DNA from: Fimbriiglobus sp.
GTDB lineage: Bacteria > Planctomycetota > Planctomycetia > Gemmatales > Gemmataceae
Direction of reading: 5' to 3'
Assembly: GCA_025362195.1 (NCBI GenBank)
Contig: JANYHV010000156.1
Location: forward strand, 1-32,728
DNA: 32,728 bases
Shown: in pieces, positions 1 to 6,005 of the stretch
Layout of the letters: each line of letters starts with the position of its first letter
How positions within the stretch are numbered: position 1 is the stretch's first letter
Position numbers and translations under genes: made by a program
The notes under the pieces: model-generated
What the model was told of the DNA's origin: nothing
Database searches by the model: none
Seen by the model: only the letters and a program-made list of their open reading frames with translations

Positions 1-1
1 G

Positions 2-583
2 GACGTGGCCGCGTCCCTCGCCGGCTTCACGCCGCCGAAGCTCGACGGCCGGCCGGTCAGCGTCACCGGCTGGTCGCGCGACCCCGAGGAGACGGTCATC
101 GTCTACGGGACGACGCGCGACGCGGTCGCCAACAAGGCCGCGGCCGAGGCGTTGCAAGTCGCCGTCCGCCAGAGCCGCAACGGCGTCATCGTCCCGATGC
201 TCGCCGACCTCGATGTCACTGACGAGTCGCTGGCGGGCCGGCACGTCCTGCTCGTCGGCCGGCCGGCGGCCAACTCGGTCACGGCGTCCGTCGCCGAGGA
301 ACTCGCCAAGGACGTTCCGGTGACGTTCGGCCAGGAGTCGGCGACGGTGGAAAACCAGACCGGCACCGGCACCGCTTACGCTCACCCGCGCACGGCCGTC
401 GTCGTGGCCGGGGTCAGCCGGTTCGACGCGCGGTACTCCGTCGTCGTCGTCGCGGGGTTGTCTGCCGACGCCACGTACTTCGCCGCGAAATCGCTCGTCG
501 GCTTCCCGGCGGCCCAGGTCGTGATCGTCCCGCGCGGCGGCAGTCCCGTGCCGATCTTGCTCAAGCCGCGCGTCGGGGAGTAA
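2..583 (+). CDS. C-terminal part of an unrecognised protein, possibly the end of a peptidase
   Basis: The frame is open to the left edge, so the gene is truncated by the window and only its last 193 codons are seen; the stop is TAA at 581-583. The protein alternates beta strands and helices. Near the middle it has an 'HVLLVGRPAANS' segment, followed by 'AYAHPRTAVVVAG' and 'RYSVVVVAGLSADAT'. From memory this pattern resembles the C-terminal domain of large planctomycete secreted peptidases of the M1 aminopeptidase type, but no catalytic motif lies in the visible part, so that name is tentative. The next gene starts 5 bp after the stop on the same strand, which suggests co-transcription. An internal GTG at position 5 is in frame but is probably not the start. 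Confidence 0.6.
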   Translation, partial: DVAASLAGFTPPKLDGRPVSVTGWSRDPEETVIVYGTTRDAVANKAAAEALQVAVRQSRNGVIVPMLADLDVTDESLAGRHVLLVGRPAANSVTASVAEELAKDVPVTFGQESATVENQTGTGTAYAHPRTAVVVAGVSRFDARYSVVVVAGLSADATYFAAKSLVGFPAAQVVIVPRGGSPVPILLKPRVGE

Positions 584-588
584 CTGCG

Positions 589-1032
589 ATGGCCGACGGT
601 CTGGTCGCCCAGCAGGGCTGGCAACTGTTCGCGCTCGGGTCGGCCGGGTTCGCCGCGCTGACGGCAATTCTCGGCAAACTCGGCGTGACCGAGGTGAACT
701 CGAACCTGGCCACGCTGATCCGCACGGTCGTGATCCTGGGCGTGAGCGCCGCCCTGGTCACGGCCCGCGGGGAGTGGGAGTCGCCGGGCAAAATCTCCCG
801 GTACGGCCTACTCATGCTGACCCTGTCCGGCGTCGCCACCGGCCTGTCGTGGCTGTGCTACTACCGCGCCCTGGCGATGGCCCCGGCGTCCCTGGTCGCC
901 CCTGTGGACAAGCTCAGCGTGGTGCTCGTCATGGTCCTGGCCGTGGCACTCCTGGGCGAGCCGCTGACGTGGAAACTCGCCCTCGGCGGTGCCCTCATCA
1001 CCGCCGGCGTTCTGGTCATCGCCCGGGCGTAA
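589..1032 (+). CDS. EamA-family (DMT superfamily) small membrane transporter
   Basis: This 147-residue protein is almost entirely hydrophobic. Membrane segments fall at roughly residues 10-28, 40-60, 70-90, 95-121 and 125-146. The pattern 'GLSWLCYYRALAMAPASLVAPVDKLSVVLV' followed by 'LLGEPLTWKLALGGALITAGVLVIA' is the signature of a single EamA unit, the half-size drug/metabolite transporter type of about 140 residues. Such half-size members are thought to work as dimers; the substrate cannot be inferred. The ATG at 589 lies 5 bp after the previous stop, so it is probably translated from the same message. The gene ends convergently toward the ATPase gene at 1234-3231, and an inverted repeat between them can serve as a terminator. 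Confidence 0.8.
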   Translation: MADGLVAQQGWQLFALGSAGFAALTAILGKLGVTEVNSNLATLIRTVVILGVSAALVTARGEWESPGKISRYGLLMLTLSGVATGLSWLCYYRALAMAPASLVAPVDKLSVVLVMVLAVALLGEPLTWKLALGGALITAGVLVIARA

Positions 1033-1050
1033 CCGCCCGGGCGAGAGCGC

Positions 1051-1090
1051 CAGCGAGTGGAGATCGTTGGCAGCGACTGGAGATCGTGCG
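1051..1090. repeat. Two tandem copies of a 20-bp repeat
   Basis: Positions 1051-1070 and 1071-1090 are adjacent copies of a 20-bp unit that share CAGCGA-TGGAGATCGT and differ at base 7 and at the 3' end. The core CAGCGAC(C/T)GGAG(A/T)TCGT reappears on the minus strand inside the tandem repeat at 30120-30181, so both may belong to one dispersed repeat family. No coding role is seen. Confidence 0.6.
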
Positions 1091-1158
1091 CCGGATTTCG
1101 ACTCAAAACCCGGCGGGAAAGGGAGTGACTTTGTCGTTCCCCCTCTGGGAAGGCCACC

Positions 1159-1227
1159 TGGGGAATAACATCAACAAAGCCCTCCGGCCCTTTGTTGAAT
1201 TATTCCCCACCACACGTAGTGTGGGGA
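1159..1227. terminator. Strong inverted repeats in a convergent gap, probable bidirectional terminator
   Basis: TGGGGAATAA (1159-1168) plus TCAACAAAG (1171-1179) pair with CTTTGTTGA (1190-1198) plus TTATTCCCCA (1200-1209). This gives a 19-bp stem with a small internal bulge and a 10-nt loop. A second short arm, CACAC/GTGTG with flanking C and G runs (about 1204-1227), overlaps the right arm, so two mutually exclusive folds are possible. The repeat lies between the 3' ends of the EamA gene (+) and the ATPase gene (-). No long T-tract follows on either strand, so intrinsic termination is inferred from position and stem strength. Confidence 0.6.
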
Positions 1228-1233
1228 AGTCGA

Positions 1234-3231
1234 TCAATCCGGGAGCATCGGCAAGTCGTCGAAGAGGACTCCCTCGGTCACGACTTTTTTCCCCGCCGGT
1301 ATTTGGGGCAACCCCACGCGGTAGATCGGCCCGCCGAGCCGCGTGGCACGGTCCTCCCGGTCCCAGTCCCCGGCCTCGGCCCCGCCGGTCATCACCGCCC
1401 GCAACTTCACTTCGTTCCGCTGCTGCTCCGCCGGTAGCACTTCTCGCAGTTGCGGGAAGGTCAGCCCGTCCGGGCCGGCGGCGAACAAGGCCTTGCGGAT
1501 CGCGTCGGTCAGGAGCGCGGCCGGGTCGCCCACGTCCGTGCCCCGGTACTCGCCGGCGTCCTCGTCCAACTCGACCGTCCACTCGGGCGGGATGCCGGTC
1601 GCCCGGCCGACGGCCGTGAGCACCCGCTTCGCCCCGCCCGGGTCGGCCGCCCGCCCGGCCCGCCGCAACTCGACGAGCACGTCCACGAACCCGGCCAGCG
1701 CCCCGCTCCCCCGGCTGCCCGTGCCCTCCCCGCCGTCGGACTTGCGCAGGTGGTGGACCAGCAGGACCGCCCGCCCGTCGGCCAGCCGCCGGACCGGCTG
1801 GAGCGCGCCCTGCACGTCGGTCGCGTTGTTCTCGTCCTTGACCGGCCACAGGTCGGCCAGGGTGTCGAACACGACCAGGTCGGCCGGGTCGGAGGCGAGA
1901 ATGTTGGCCAGGTGCAGCATGAACGCCTGCCAGTCCTCGGCGCTCGGCCGGTTGAAGAACGGGCGGGACAGGAGCCGCACGCACCCGGTCAGGCCGATGC
2001 GGTCGCGGCGCTCGGCCCAGACGGCCGGCGACTCCTCGGAGACGACCAGCGCCCGCCCGGGTACCAGGGGCCGGCCGCAGAAGCTGCCGCCGGCGGCCAG
2101 GGTCTTGAACAGGTGCGCCAGCAGGGTCGTCTTGCCGCACTTCGGCAGGGCGCTCAACAGGGTCACCCCGCCGCGCATCAGGTACCCGTCCCAGACCCAC
2201 GGAATGCCCCCGCCGGCCGCCCCGGTGGTCAGCACGTCCAGGGGCAAGGGCAGGGGGAAGCGGTCGGCCCGCGGGGCCGGCTTGTGCGCCACGGCGGCGG
2301 CCGCCCCGCGGGCCATGCCCGCGGCGATGTCCCGGCCGACGGCCAACTCGGGATCCCCGCCGAGGTGCCCGGTCGCCCCGCTCCGCACCCCTTTGAGGCG
2401 GTCGATGACCCACTCCCGGGCGTCCTTGTACTGCTCCGGCGGGCACGCCGTCAGGACGGCCCGGCCGAGGGCCTTGGTCAGCCCGGCCGCGACGAACGCC
2501 GCCCCCTCGCGGCCCGGCCACGACCCGTCCGCCTTCTGGTCGTTCTCGCCCAGCACGAGCACCGGCCGGCCGACGGCAATCGGCCCGGCTAGGAGTTGCG
2601 CGAGCAGCTCGATCCCGCCCCGGGCGCTCGGCCGGCCGACCGCGCACAGGCCGCAGTGGACCAGCGCGATCGCGTCCGACATGCCCTCGACGACGAGCAC
2701 CGGCCCCGGGTGGTCGGCCCACCCGGACGGCAGGACCAGCCCCCGCCGGCTGCCCGGCACGGCCCGCTTCGACCCGTCCCGGTACCGCGTGCCGATGCCG
2801 ATCACGGTCCCCCGGGCGTCGTGCTCGGGGATCGTCCAGCACCCGGCCGTTGCGTCGAACCCGAGGGTCGGCAACAGCGACACGCACGCGGCCGGCAGGC
2901 CGAGGCGGTCGGCCAGGTCGTTCGCCAGCGTCGGGCTGAGCTTGCGGGACAGGCGGTCGGCCAGGCCCGGGAAGTCGGTCGGCTTGGCCGCCGGCACGGG
3001 CGGGGCCGGCTTCCACGCCCCGGGCGCGTCGGCCAACTCGGCCGGGGTGTTGGCCCGGTACAGGTGCCAGGTCGGGTCGTCGGACGCCCCCAGGTGGCGG
3101 AACCCGGCCACGTCGGCCCGCGACCGGCCGCACAGGATCAGGCCGTCGTCCGTCAGGCTGCACTTGTGCGACCCGGCGCAAACCGGGCACGGCCGGGCCT
3201 TGCTGACCCGGCGGAGTTGGGCATTGGTCAT
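1234..3231 (-). CDS. Zinc-finger / TOPRIM / RecA-like ATPase, replicative primase-helicase or RepA type
   Basis: This 665-residue protein has three recognisable parts. An N-terminal zinc-binding segment carries Cys15, Cys18, Cys24 and Cys34. A TOPRIM-like segment has 'VLVVEGMSDAIA' with Glu182 and Asp186, followed by 'LGENDQKADG'. A RecA/RepA-like ATPase has Walker A 'PKCGKTT' with Lys367, Walker B 'LVVFDTLADL' with Asp456, 'LVHHLRK', and then 'GSGALAGFVDVLVEL', which is typical of RepA-like helicases. The C-terminal 100 residues look like a winged-helix domain. This order is known from plasmid and phage primase-helicases, so a role in DNA replication of a mobile element is inferred. No integrase, partition or structural genes lie beside it, which makes it an orphan, possibly a remnant. 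The ATG at 3231 precedes the zinc finger directly and has a purine-rich stretch upstream. The shadow frame on the same strand at 1103-3262 was rejected. Confidence 0.8.
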   Translation of the reverse strand: MTNAQLRRVSKARPCPVCAGSHKCSLTDDGLILCGRSRADVAGFRHLGASDDPTWHLYRANTPAELADAPGAWKPAPPVPAAKPTDFPGLADRLSRKLSPTLANDLADRLGLPAACVSLLPTLGFDATAGCWTIPEHDARGTVIGIGTRYRDGSKRAVPGSRRGLVLPSGWADHPGPVLVVEGMSDAIALVHCGLCAVGRPSARGGIELLAQLLAGPIAVGRPVLVLGENDQKADGSWPGREGAAFVAAGLTKALGRAVLTACPPEQYKDAREWVIDRLKGVRSGATGHLGGDPELAVGRDIAAGMARGAAAAVAHKPAPRADRFPLPLPLDVLTTGAAGGGIPWVWDGYLMRGGVTLLSALPKCGKTTLLAHLFKTLAAGGSFCGRPLVPGRALVVSEESPAVWAERRDRIGLTGCVRLLSRPFFNRPSAEDWQAFMLHLANILASDPADLVVFDTLADLWPVKDENNATDVQGALQPVRRLADGRAVLLVHHLRKSDGGEGTGSRGSGALAGFVDVLVELRRAGRAADPGGAKRVLTAVGRATGIPPEWTVELDEDAGEYRGTDVGDPAALLTDAIRKALFAAGPDGLTFPQLREVLPAEQQRNEVKLRAVMTGGAEAGDWDREDRATRLGGPIYRVGLPQIPAGKKVVTEGVLFDDLPMLPD

Positions 3232-3374
3232 TGACGGAATCCCCTTCGGACCCCCCCCCCACGAAGTGCCGCCGTCAATGTTGACCGGCGGTGGGGAGAG
3301 GTAGTGAACGTGAGAACACTAGTGACGCAAGGGGGAGCGTACACCAGCAATGGCGAGCCGGGAGCACCGATTGG
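3232..3374. other. Intergenic region with C10 tract and inverted repeat upstream of the ATPase gene
   Basis: A run of ten C lies at 3251-3260, flanked by CTTCG and CGAAG. Next comes an inverted repeat in which CCGCCGTCAA (3269-3278) pairs with TTGACCGGCGG (3281-3291) through one bulged C. TTGACGG also occurs at 3231-3237 at the ATPase start, so the motif appears three times within 60 bp, which could be an operator. No clear -10 box was found. The rest, to 3374, shows nothing recognisable. Confidence 0.4.
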
Positions 3375-4649
3375 CTAGACGCCGACCAGCTCCTCGGTTT
3401 TGCGGGCCTCCTTCTCGGCCTTCATCGCGTCGATGAGCGGCCAGAGGTCGTCGATGCCGTCGTAGAACAGGTTGCCGATGAGCACGTCGGTGACCGTGTC
3501 CTTCATGTGCGGGTGCTTGCGGACCAGCTTGCCGAAGTTCAGCCCGTTGTAGAACTCGACGACGAGCCGGCGCATCCGGTCCATGCCCTTGACGTACTCC
3601 GGCTCCCAGCGGCGGAGCATCGCCTCGCTGGTGTCGTTCGCGGCCAGGGCGTCGCCGATCGCGTCGGCCGCCATGCTCCCGGAGGTCAGCGCGAGCAGCA
3701 CGCCCGACGAGTACAGGGGGTCGAGGAAGCCGAAGGCGTCGCCGACGAGGCACCAGCCGTCGCCGGCCGCCTTGGTCGCGCGGTACGAGTACTCCTTCTG
3801 CGCCCGGAAGCTCTCGGCGCGGGTGGCGTTTTTCAGCCGCGGTTGCAGGCCCGGGCACCGCGCGACTTCCTCGAAGTAGACCTTTTCGAGGTCCTTCGAC
3901 TCGCGGCCCGAGAACAGGTAGTCGTGCCCGGCGACGACGCCGACGCTGATGATGTCGTCGTGCAGGGGGATGTACCAGAACCACCCGGCCTTGTCCTTGG
4001 TCTGGAGGACGATGGTCGCGCCCTCGTCCTTGCCGTGGTCCCGGTACGCGCCCTTCCAGTACGTCCAGACGGCCGCCTTGCGCAGGTCGGCGTCCCACTT
4101 CCGCAGGTTGAACTTGTCGATGATCATCGACGACTGGCCGCTGGCGTCGATGACGACCTTGGCCCGCACCTCGCGCTCGGGCAGTCCGGCCGGCTTGACG
4201 CGGATGCCGACGGCCCGGTCGCCGTCGTAAATCACGGCCATGACCCGCGCGCCCTCGTGGACTTGGACCCCGTGCTCGGCGGCGTTCTTGAGCAGCAGGT
4301 GGTCGAACTCGGCCCGCCGGACCTGCCACGTCTGGGACGCCTCGCCCGGCCGGTGGTCGGCGAAGTAGAACGGCTCGCTCAGCTTGCCGTGCTCGGTCAC
4401 GAACTGGACGCTGTGCTTCTTGGTGAAGTGGCTGCCCTGCATCTTGTCGAGCATCCCCAGCCGCTTGATCGTGTGGTAGCTGTGCGGGATGAGCGACTCG
4501 CCGATGTGGAAGCGCGGGAAGTGCTCGCGCTCGTACAGGGCGACCGTGTACCCCTTCTGGGCCAACAGGGTCGCAGATGTACTCCCGGCCGGGCCGCCGC
4601 CGATGACGACGACATCGACTTCCGCGACGGGCGGTTCGTTCAGGATCAT
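3375..4649 (-). CDS. FAD-dependent oxidoreductase, flavin-dependent halogenase-like
   Basis: The 424-residue protein begins with a Rossmann FAD-binding motif, 'VVVIGGGPAGS' (GxGxxG at about residues 17-22), followed by 'GESLIP' at 50-55. It contains 'GWFWYIP' at 222-228, which matches the WxWxIP motif of flavin-dependent halogenases. It also has Lys77/Lys78 in 'HFTKKHSVQF', close to where those enzymes carry the catalytic lysine. A 'GDAFGFLDPLYSSG' segment (303-316) is the second FAD-contact region. The protein could halogenate an aromatic or pyrrole-like substrate using FADH2, or it could be a related geranylgeranyl-reductase-like enzyme; the motifs favour the halogenase fold but do not prove activity. 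It lies 45 bp downstream of a MarR gene on the same strand and probably shares its message. No flavin reductase or biosynthetic cluster is visible. Confidence 0.8.
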   Translation of the reverse strand: MILNEPPVAEVDVVVIGGGPAGSTSATLLAQKGYTVALYEREHFPRFHIGESLIPHSYHTIKRLGMLDKMQGSHFTKKHSVQFVTEHGKLSEPFYFADHRPGEASQTWQVRRAEFDHLLLKNAAEHGVQVHEGARVMAVIYDGDRAVGIRVKPAGLPEREVRAKVVIDASGQSSMIIDKFNLRKWDADLRKAAVWTYWKGAYRDHGKDEGATIVLQTKDKAGWFWYIPLHDDIISVGVVAGHDYLFSGRESKDLEKVYFEEVARCPGLQPRLKNATRAESFRAQKEYSYRATKAAGDGWCLVGDAFGFLDPLYSSGVLLALTSGSMAADAIGDALAANDTSEAMLRRWEPEYVKGMDRMRRLVVEFYNGLNFGKLVRKHPHMKDTVTDVLIGNLFYDGIDDLWPLIDAMKAEKEARKTEELVGV

Positions 4650-4694
4650 GGCGAAGTCTCCGAGTCATAAGGGGGAAGGAGGTCCGAGAAGGCG

Positions 4695-5186
4695 TCAACT
4701 CCAGGGGCCGCCGGGCGGCTCGTGCGGGGCACGCGCGGCGTGCAGCAGGGCGATCAAGCACTGTAATTCGGTCGGCCGCAGGTGGCCGAGTTGCCGGTCG
4801 TGGCAGTCGGCGAGCGGCCCGACCAGCTCGGCGAGCAGGGCCAGGCCGGCGTCGGTGATGGCGACGAGGATCGCCCGCCGGTCTTCGCCCGACCGGGACC
4901 GGGTGAGCAGGCCGCGGACCTCCAGGCGGTCGAGCATCCGCGTAATGTCCGGGGCCTTCGACACGAGCCGGGCGAGGAGCTTGGCCGCCGGCACCGCGTC
5001 CGGCCGGTCGGCCGCGAGCAGGCGGAGCAGGTTGTACTGCTGGGCGGTCACGTCGAACTGGGCGAACAGATCGTCCTCGAACGCCCGCAGGCGGTCGTAC
5101 GTCCGCCACAGGGCGAGGTAGACTTCCTGCTCCGGCGAGTCGAAGCGGCGCGTCGCGGGCAGGCTGGTGGTCGAGGTCGCAGTCAT
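4695..5186 (-). CDS. MarR-family transcriptional regulator
   Basis: The 163-residue protein has the MarR layout: an N-terminal dimerisation helix region, a winged helix-turn-helix ('TAQQYNLLRLLA', then 'KAPDITRMLDRLEVRGLLTR') and the wing 'GEDRRAILVAITDAG' with the characteristic Asp-Arg-Arg at 102-104. Members usually repress their own gene and neighbours by binding palindromes of 16-20 bp and release DNA when an aromatic ligand or oxidant is bound. An 18-bp palindrome lies at 5212-5229, just 26 bp upstream of its ATG, and is the obvious operator candidate. The halogenase-like gene follows 45 bp downstream, so autoregulation of a two-gene unit is likely. The ligand is unknown. Confidence 0.88.
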   Translation of the reverse strand: MTATSTTSLPATRRFDSPEQEVYLALWRTYDRLRAFEDDLFAQFDVTAQQYNLLRLLAADRPDAVPAAKLLARLVSKAPDITRMLDRLEVRGLLTRSRSGEDRRAILVAITDAGLALLAELVGPLADCHDRQLGHLRPTELQCLIALLHAARAPHEPPGGPWS

Positions 5187-5200
5187 GCCGTCACGATATG

Positions 5201-5245
5201 CGTCGGAACGGTGATTGTCCAGACAGTCATCGTCCGAACGGCGAT
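5201..5245. promoter_or_regulatory. Candidate MarR operator palindrome within 15-bp direct repeats
   Basis: TGATTGTC (5212-5219) and GACAGTCA (5222-5229) form an inverted repeat with a 2-bp centre and one mismatch in eight pairs. Around it, CGTCGGAACGGTGAT (5201-5215) and CGTCCGAACGGCGAT (5231-5245) are direct repeats at a 30-bp period, about three helical turns, with two mismatches. The site lies between divergent genes, close to the marR start and upstream of the sigma-54-type promoter. Confidence 0.55.
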
Positions 5246-5262
5246 CACGGCCTCCCGACGGG

Positions 5263-5279
5263 TTGGCACGACGCTTGCA
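5263..5279 (+). promoter_or_regulatory. Sigma-54 (RpoN) type -24/-12 promoter
   Basis: TTGGCACGACGCTTGCA matches the sigma-54 consensus YTGGCACGRNNNTTGCW at every specified base. The invariant GG is at 5265-5266 and GC at 5277-5278. Transcription would start near 5290, giving a leader of about 60 nt to the DUF2171 gene at 5349. No enhancer-binding protein gene is in the window; the direct repeats at 5201-5245 are a possible activator site. Confidence 0.72.
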
Positions 5280-5348
5280 TACTCATGTTTGCCGGGCCTC
5301 AGAGCGACGGCGGGACGATCCGATTTCATCCATCCACGGAGCAATGAC

Positions 5349-5732
5349 ATGGCCGAGACACTGAAGGACAAGGCACTGGACGCCGGGCAAGCGGTCGCGG
5401 ACGCGGCCAAGACGGCGGGGCACAACCTCGCCGAGCGGGCGGAAAGTGCGGTCGAGCGGGTCCGCGAGAAGGTCGGCGTGGGCAACGAGCCGCACGCCAT
5501 TGCGGAGCACATGGACGTGATCGCGTCGTGCGGGACCAAGATCGGCGTGGTCGATCACCTCGAAGCCGGGGCCATCAAACTGACGAAGAACGACAGCCCC
5601 GACCGCATCCACCACTACATCCCGACGAGTTGGGTGGCCCGGGTCGATAAGCACGTCCATCTGACGAAGAACTCGTCCGACGCCCGCCAGGGCTGGATGG
5701 CCGACGCCGCGTCCTGCGCGTCCGCCGGTTAG
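5349..5732 (+). CDS. DUF2171-domain protein with an amphipathic helical N terminus
   Basis: This 127-residue protein has an N-terminal helix of about 45 residues, rich in Ala, Lys, Glu and Asp and resembling LEA or CsbD-like stress proteins. A DUF2171-like domain of about 60 residues follows ('AEHMDVIASCGTKIGVVDHLEAGAIKL', 'HHYIPTSWVARVDKHVHL', terminal Trp). Proteins with this domain are small and uncharacterised, and some carry PRC-barrel-like features. The ATG at 5349 is preferred over the much longer open frame beginning at 4782 because it has GGAG about 8 bp upstream and because the domain begins soon after it. The upstream extension runs antisense through marR. A sigma-54-type promoter lies 70-86 bp upstream and a terminator follows the stop, so it appears to be a single-gene unit, perhaps stress-induced. 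Confidence 0.78.
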   Translation: MAETLKDKALDAGQAVADAAKTAGHNLAERAESAVERVREKVGVGNEPHAIAEHMDVIASCGTKIGVVDHLEAGAIKLTKNDSPDRIHHYIPTSWVARVDKHVHLTKNSSDARQGWMADAASCASAG

Positions 5733-5752
5733 ACCGTCCGGACACCGACCGC

Positions 5753-5784
5753 GAGCAGCTCGCCCCGAAATGGGCGGGCTGCTC
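5753..5784 (+). terminator. Hairpin terminator after the DUF2171 gene
   Basis: GAGCAGC (5753-5759) pairs with GCTGCTC (5778-5784), and inside it GCCC (5762-5765) pairs with GGGC (5772-5775). A second perfect hairpin, TCTCGT/ACGAGA (5783-5800), follows directly, and another (CCCGGA/TCCGGG) is at 5836-5851. Only a short T-run is present, so efficiency is uncertain. Confidence 0.6.
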
Positions 5785-5903
5785 TCGTTTCCGGACGAGA
5801 ACGATCTGTTTAAAATCATCGCGGGAGTCGAGACGCCCGGATCGTTCCGGGTGGGCAGGAATTCTTGGCGGGCGTGTCGGGATTCTCGTCTGTTTCCCGA
5901 AGT

Positions 5904-5931
5904 TTGCTTTCAAAGCCCCCTATTTTATCCT
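5904..5931 (+). promoter_or_regulatory. Candidate sigma-70-like promoter of the giant gene
   Basis: TTGCTT (5904-5909) and TATCCT (5926-5931) are separated by 16 bp in the most AT-rich stretch of this gap. Transcription from here would give a leader of about 70 nt to the ATG at 6006. The match is moderate. Confidence 0.35.
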
Positions 5932-6005
5932 AGCTTTCCAAGATACCGCGGCAGGTGCCGTCGGGCATTATCGTTCCTCGATCCATCCTCGCCTGCGAGT
6001 CGCCC

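Noticed and set aside
1103..3262. 719-residue minus-strand frame over the ATPase gene
   Set aside because: Arg/Gly/Pro-rich shadow; the frame with zinc finger, TOPRIM and Walker motifs is the real one.
4782..5348. Upstream extension of the DUF2171 frame
   Set aside because: It runs antisense through marR and through the promoter region; ATG 5349 has a ribosome-binding site and fits the family length.
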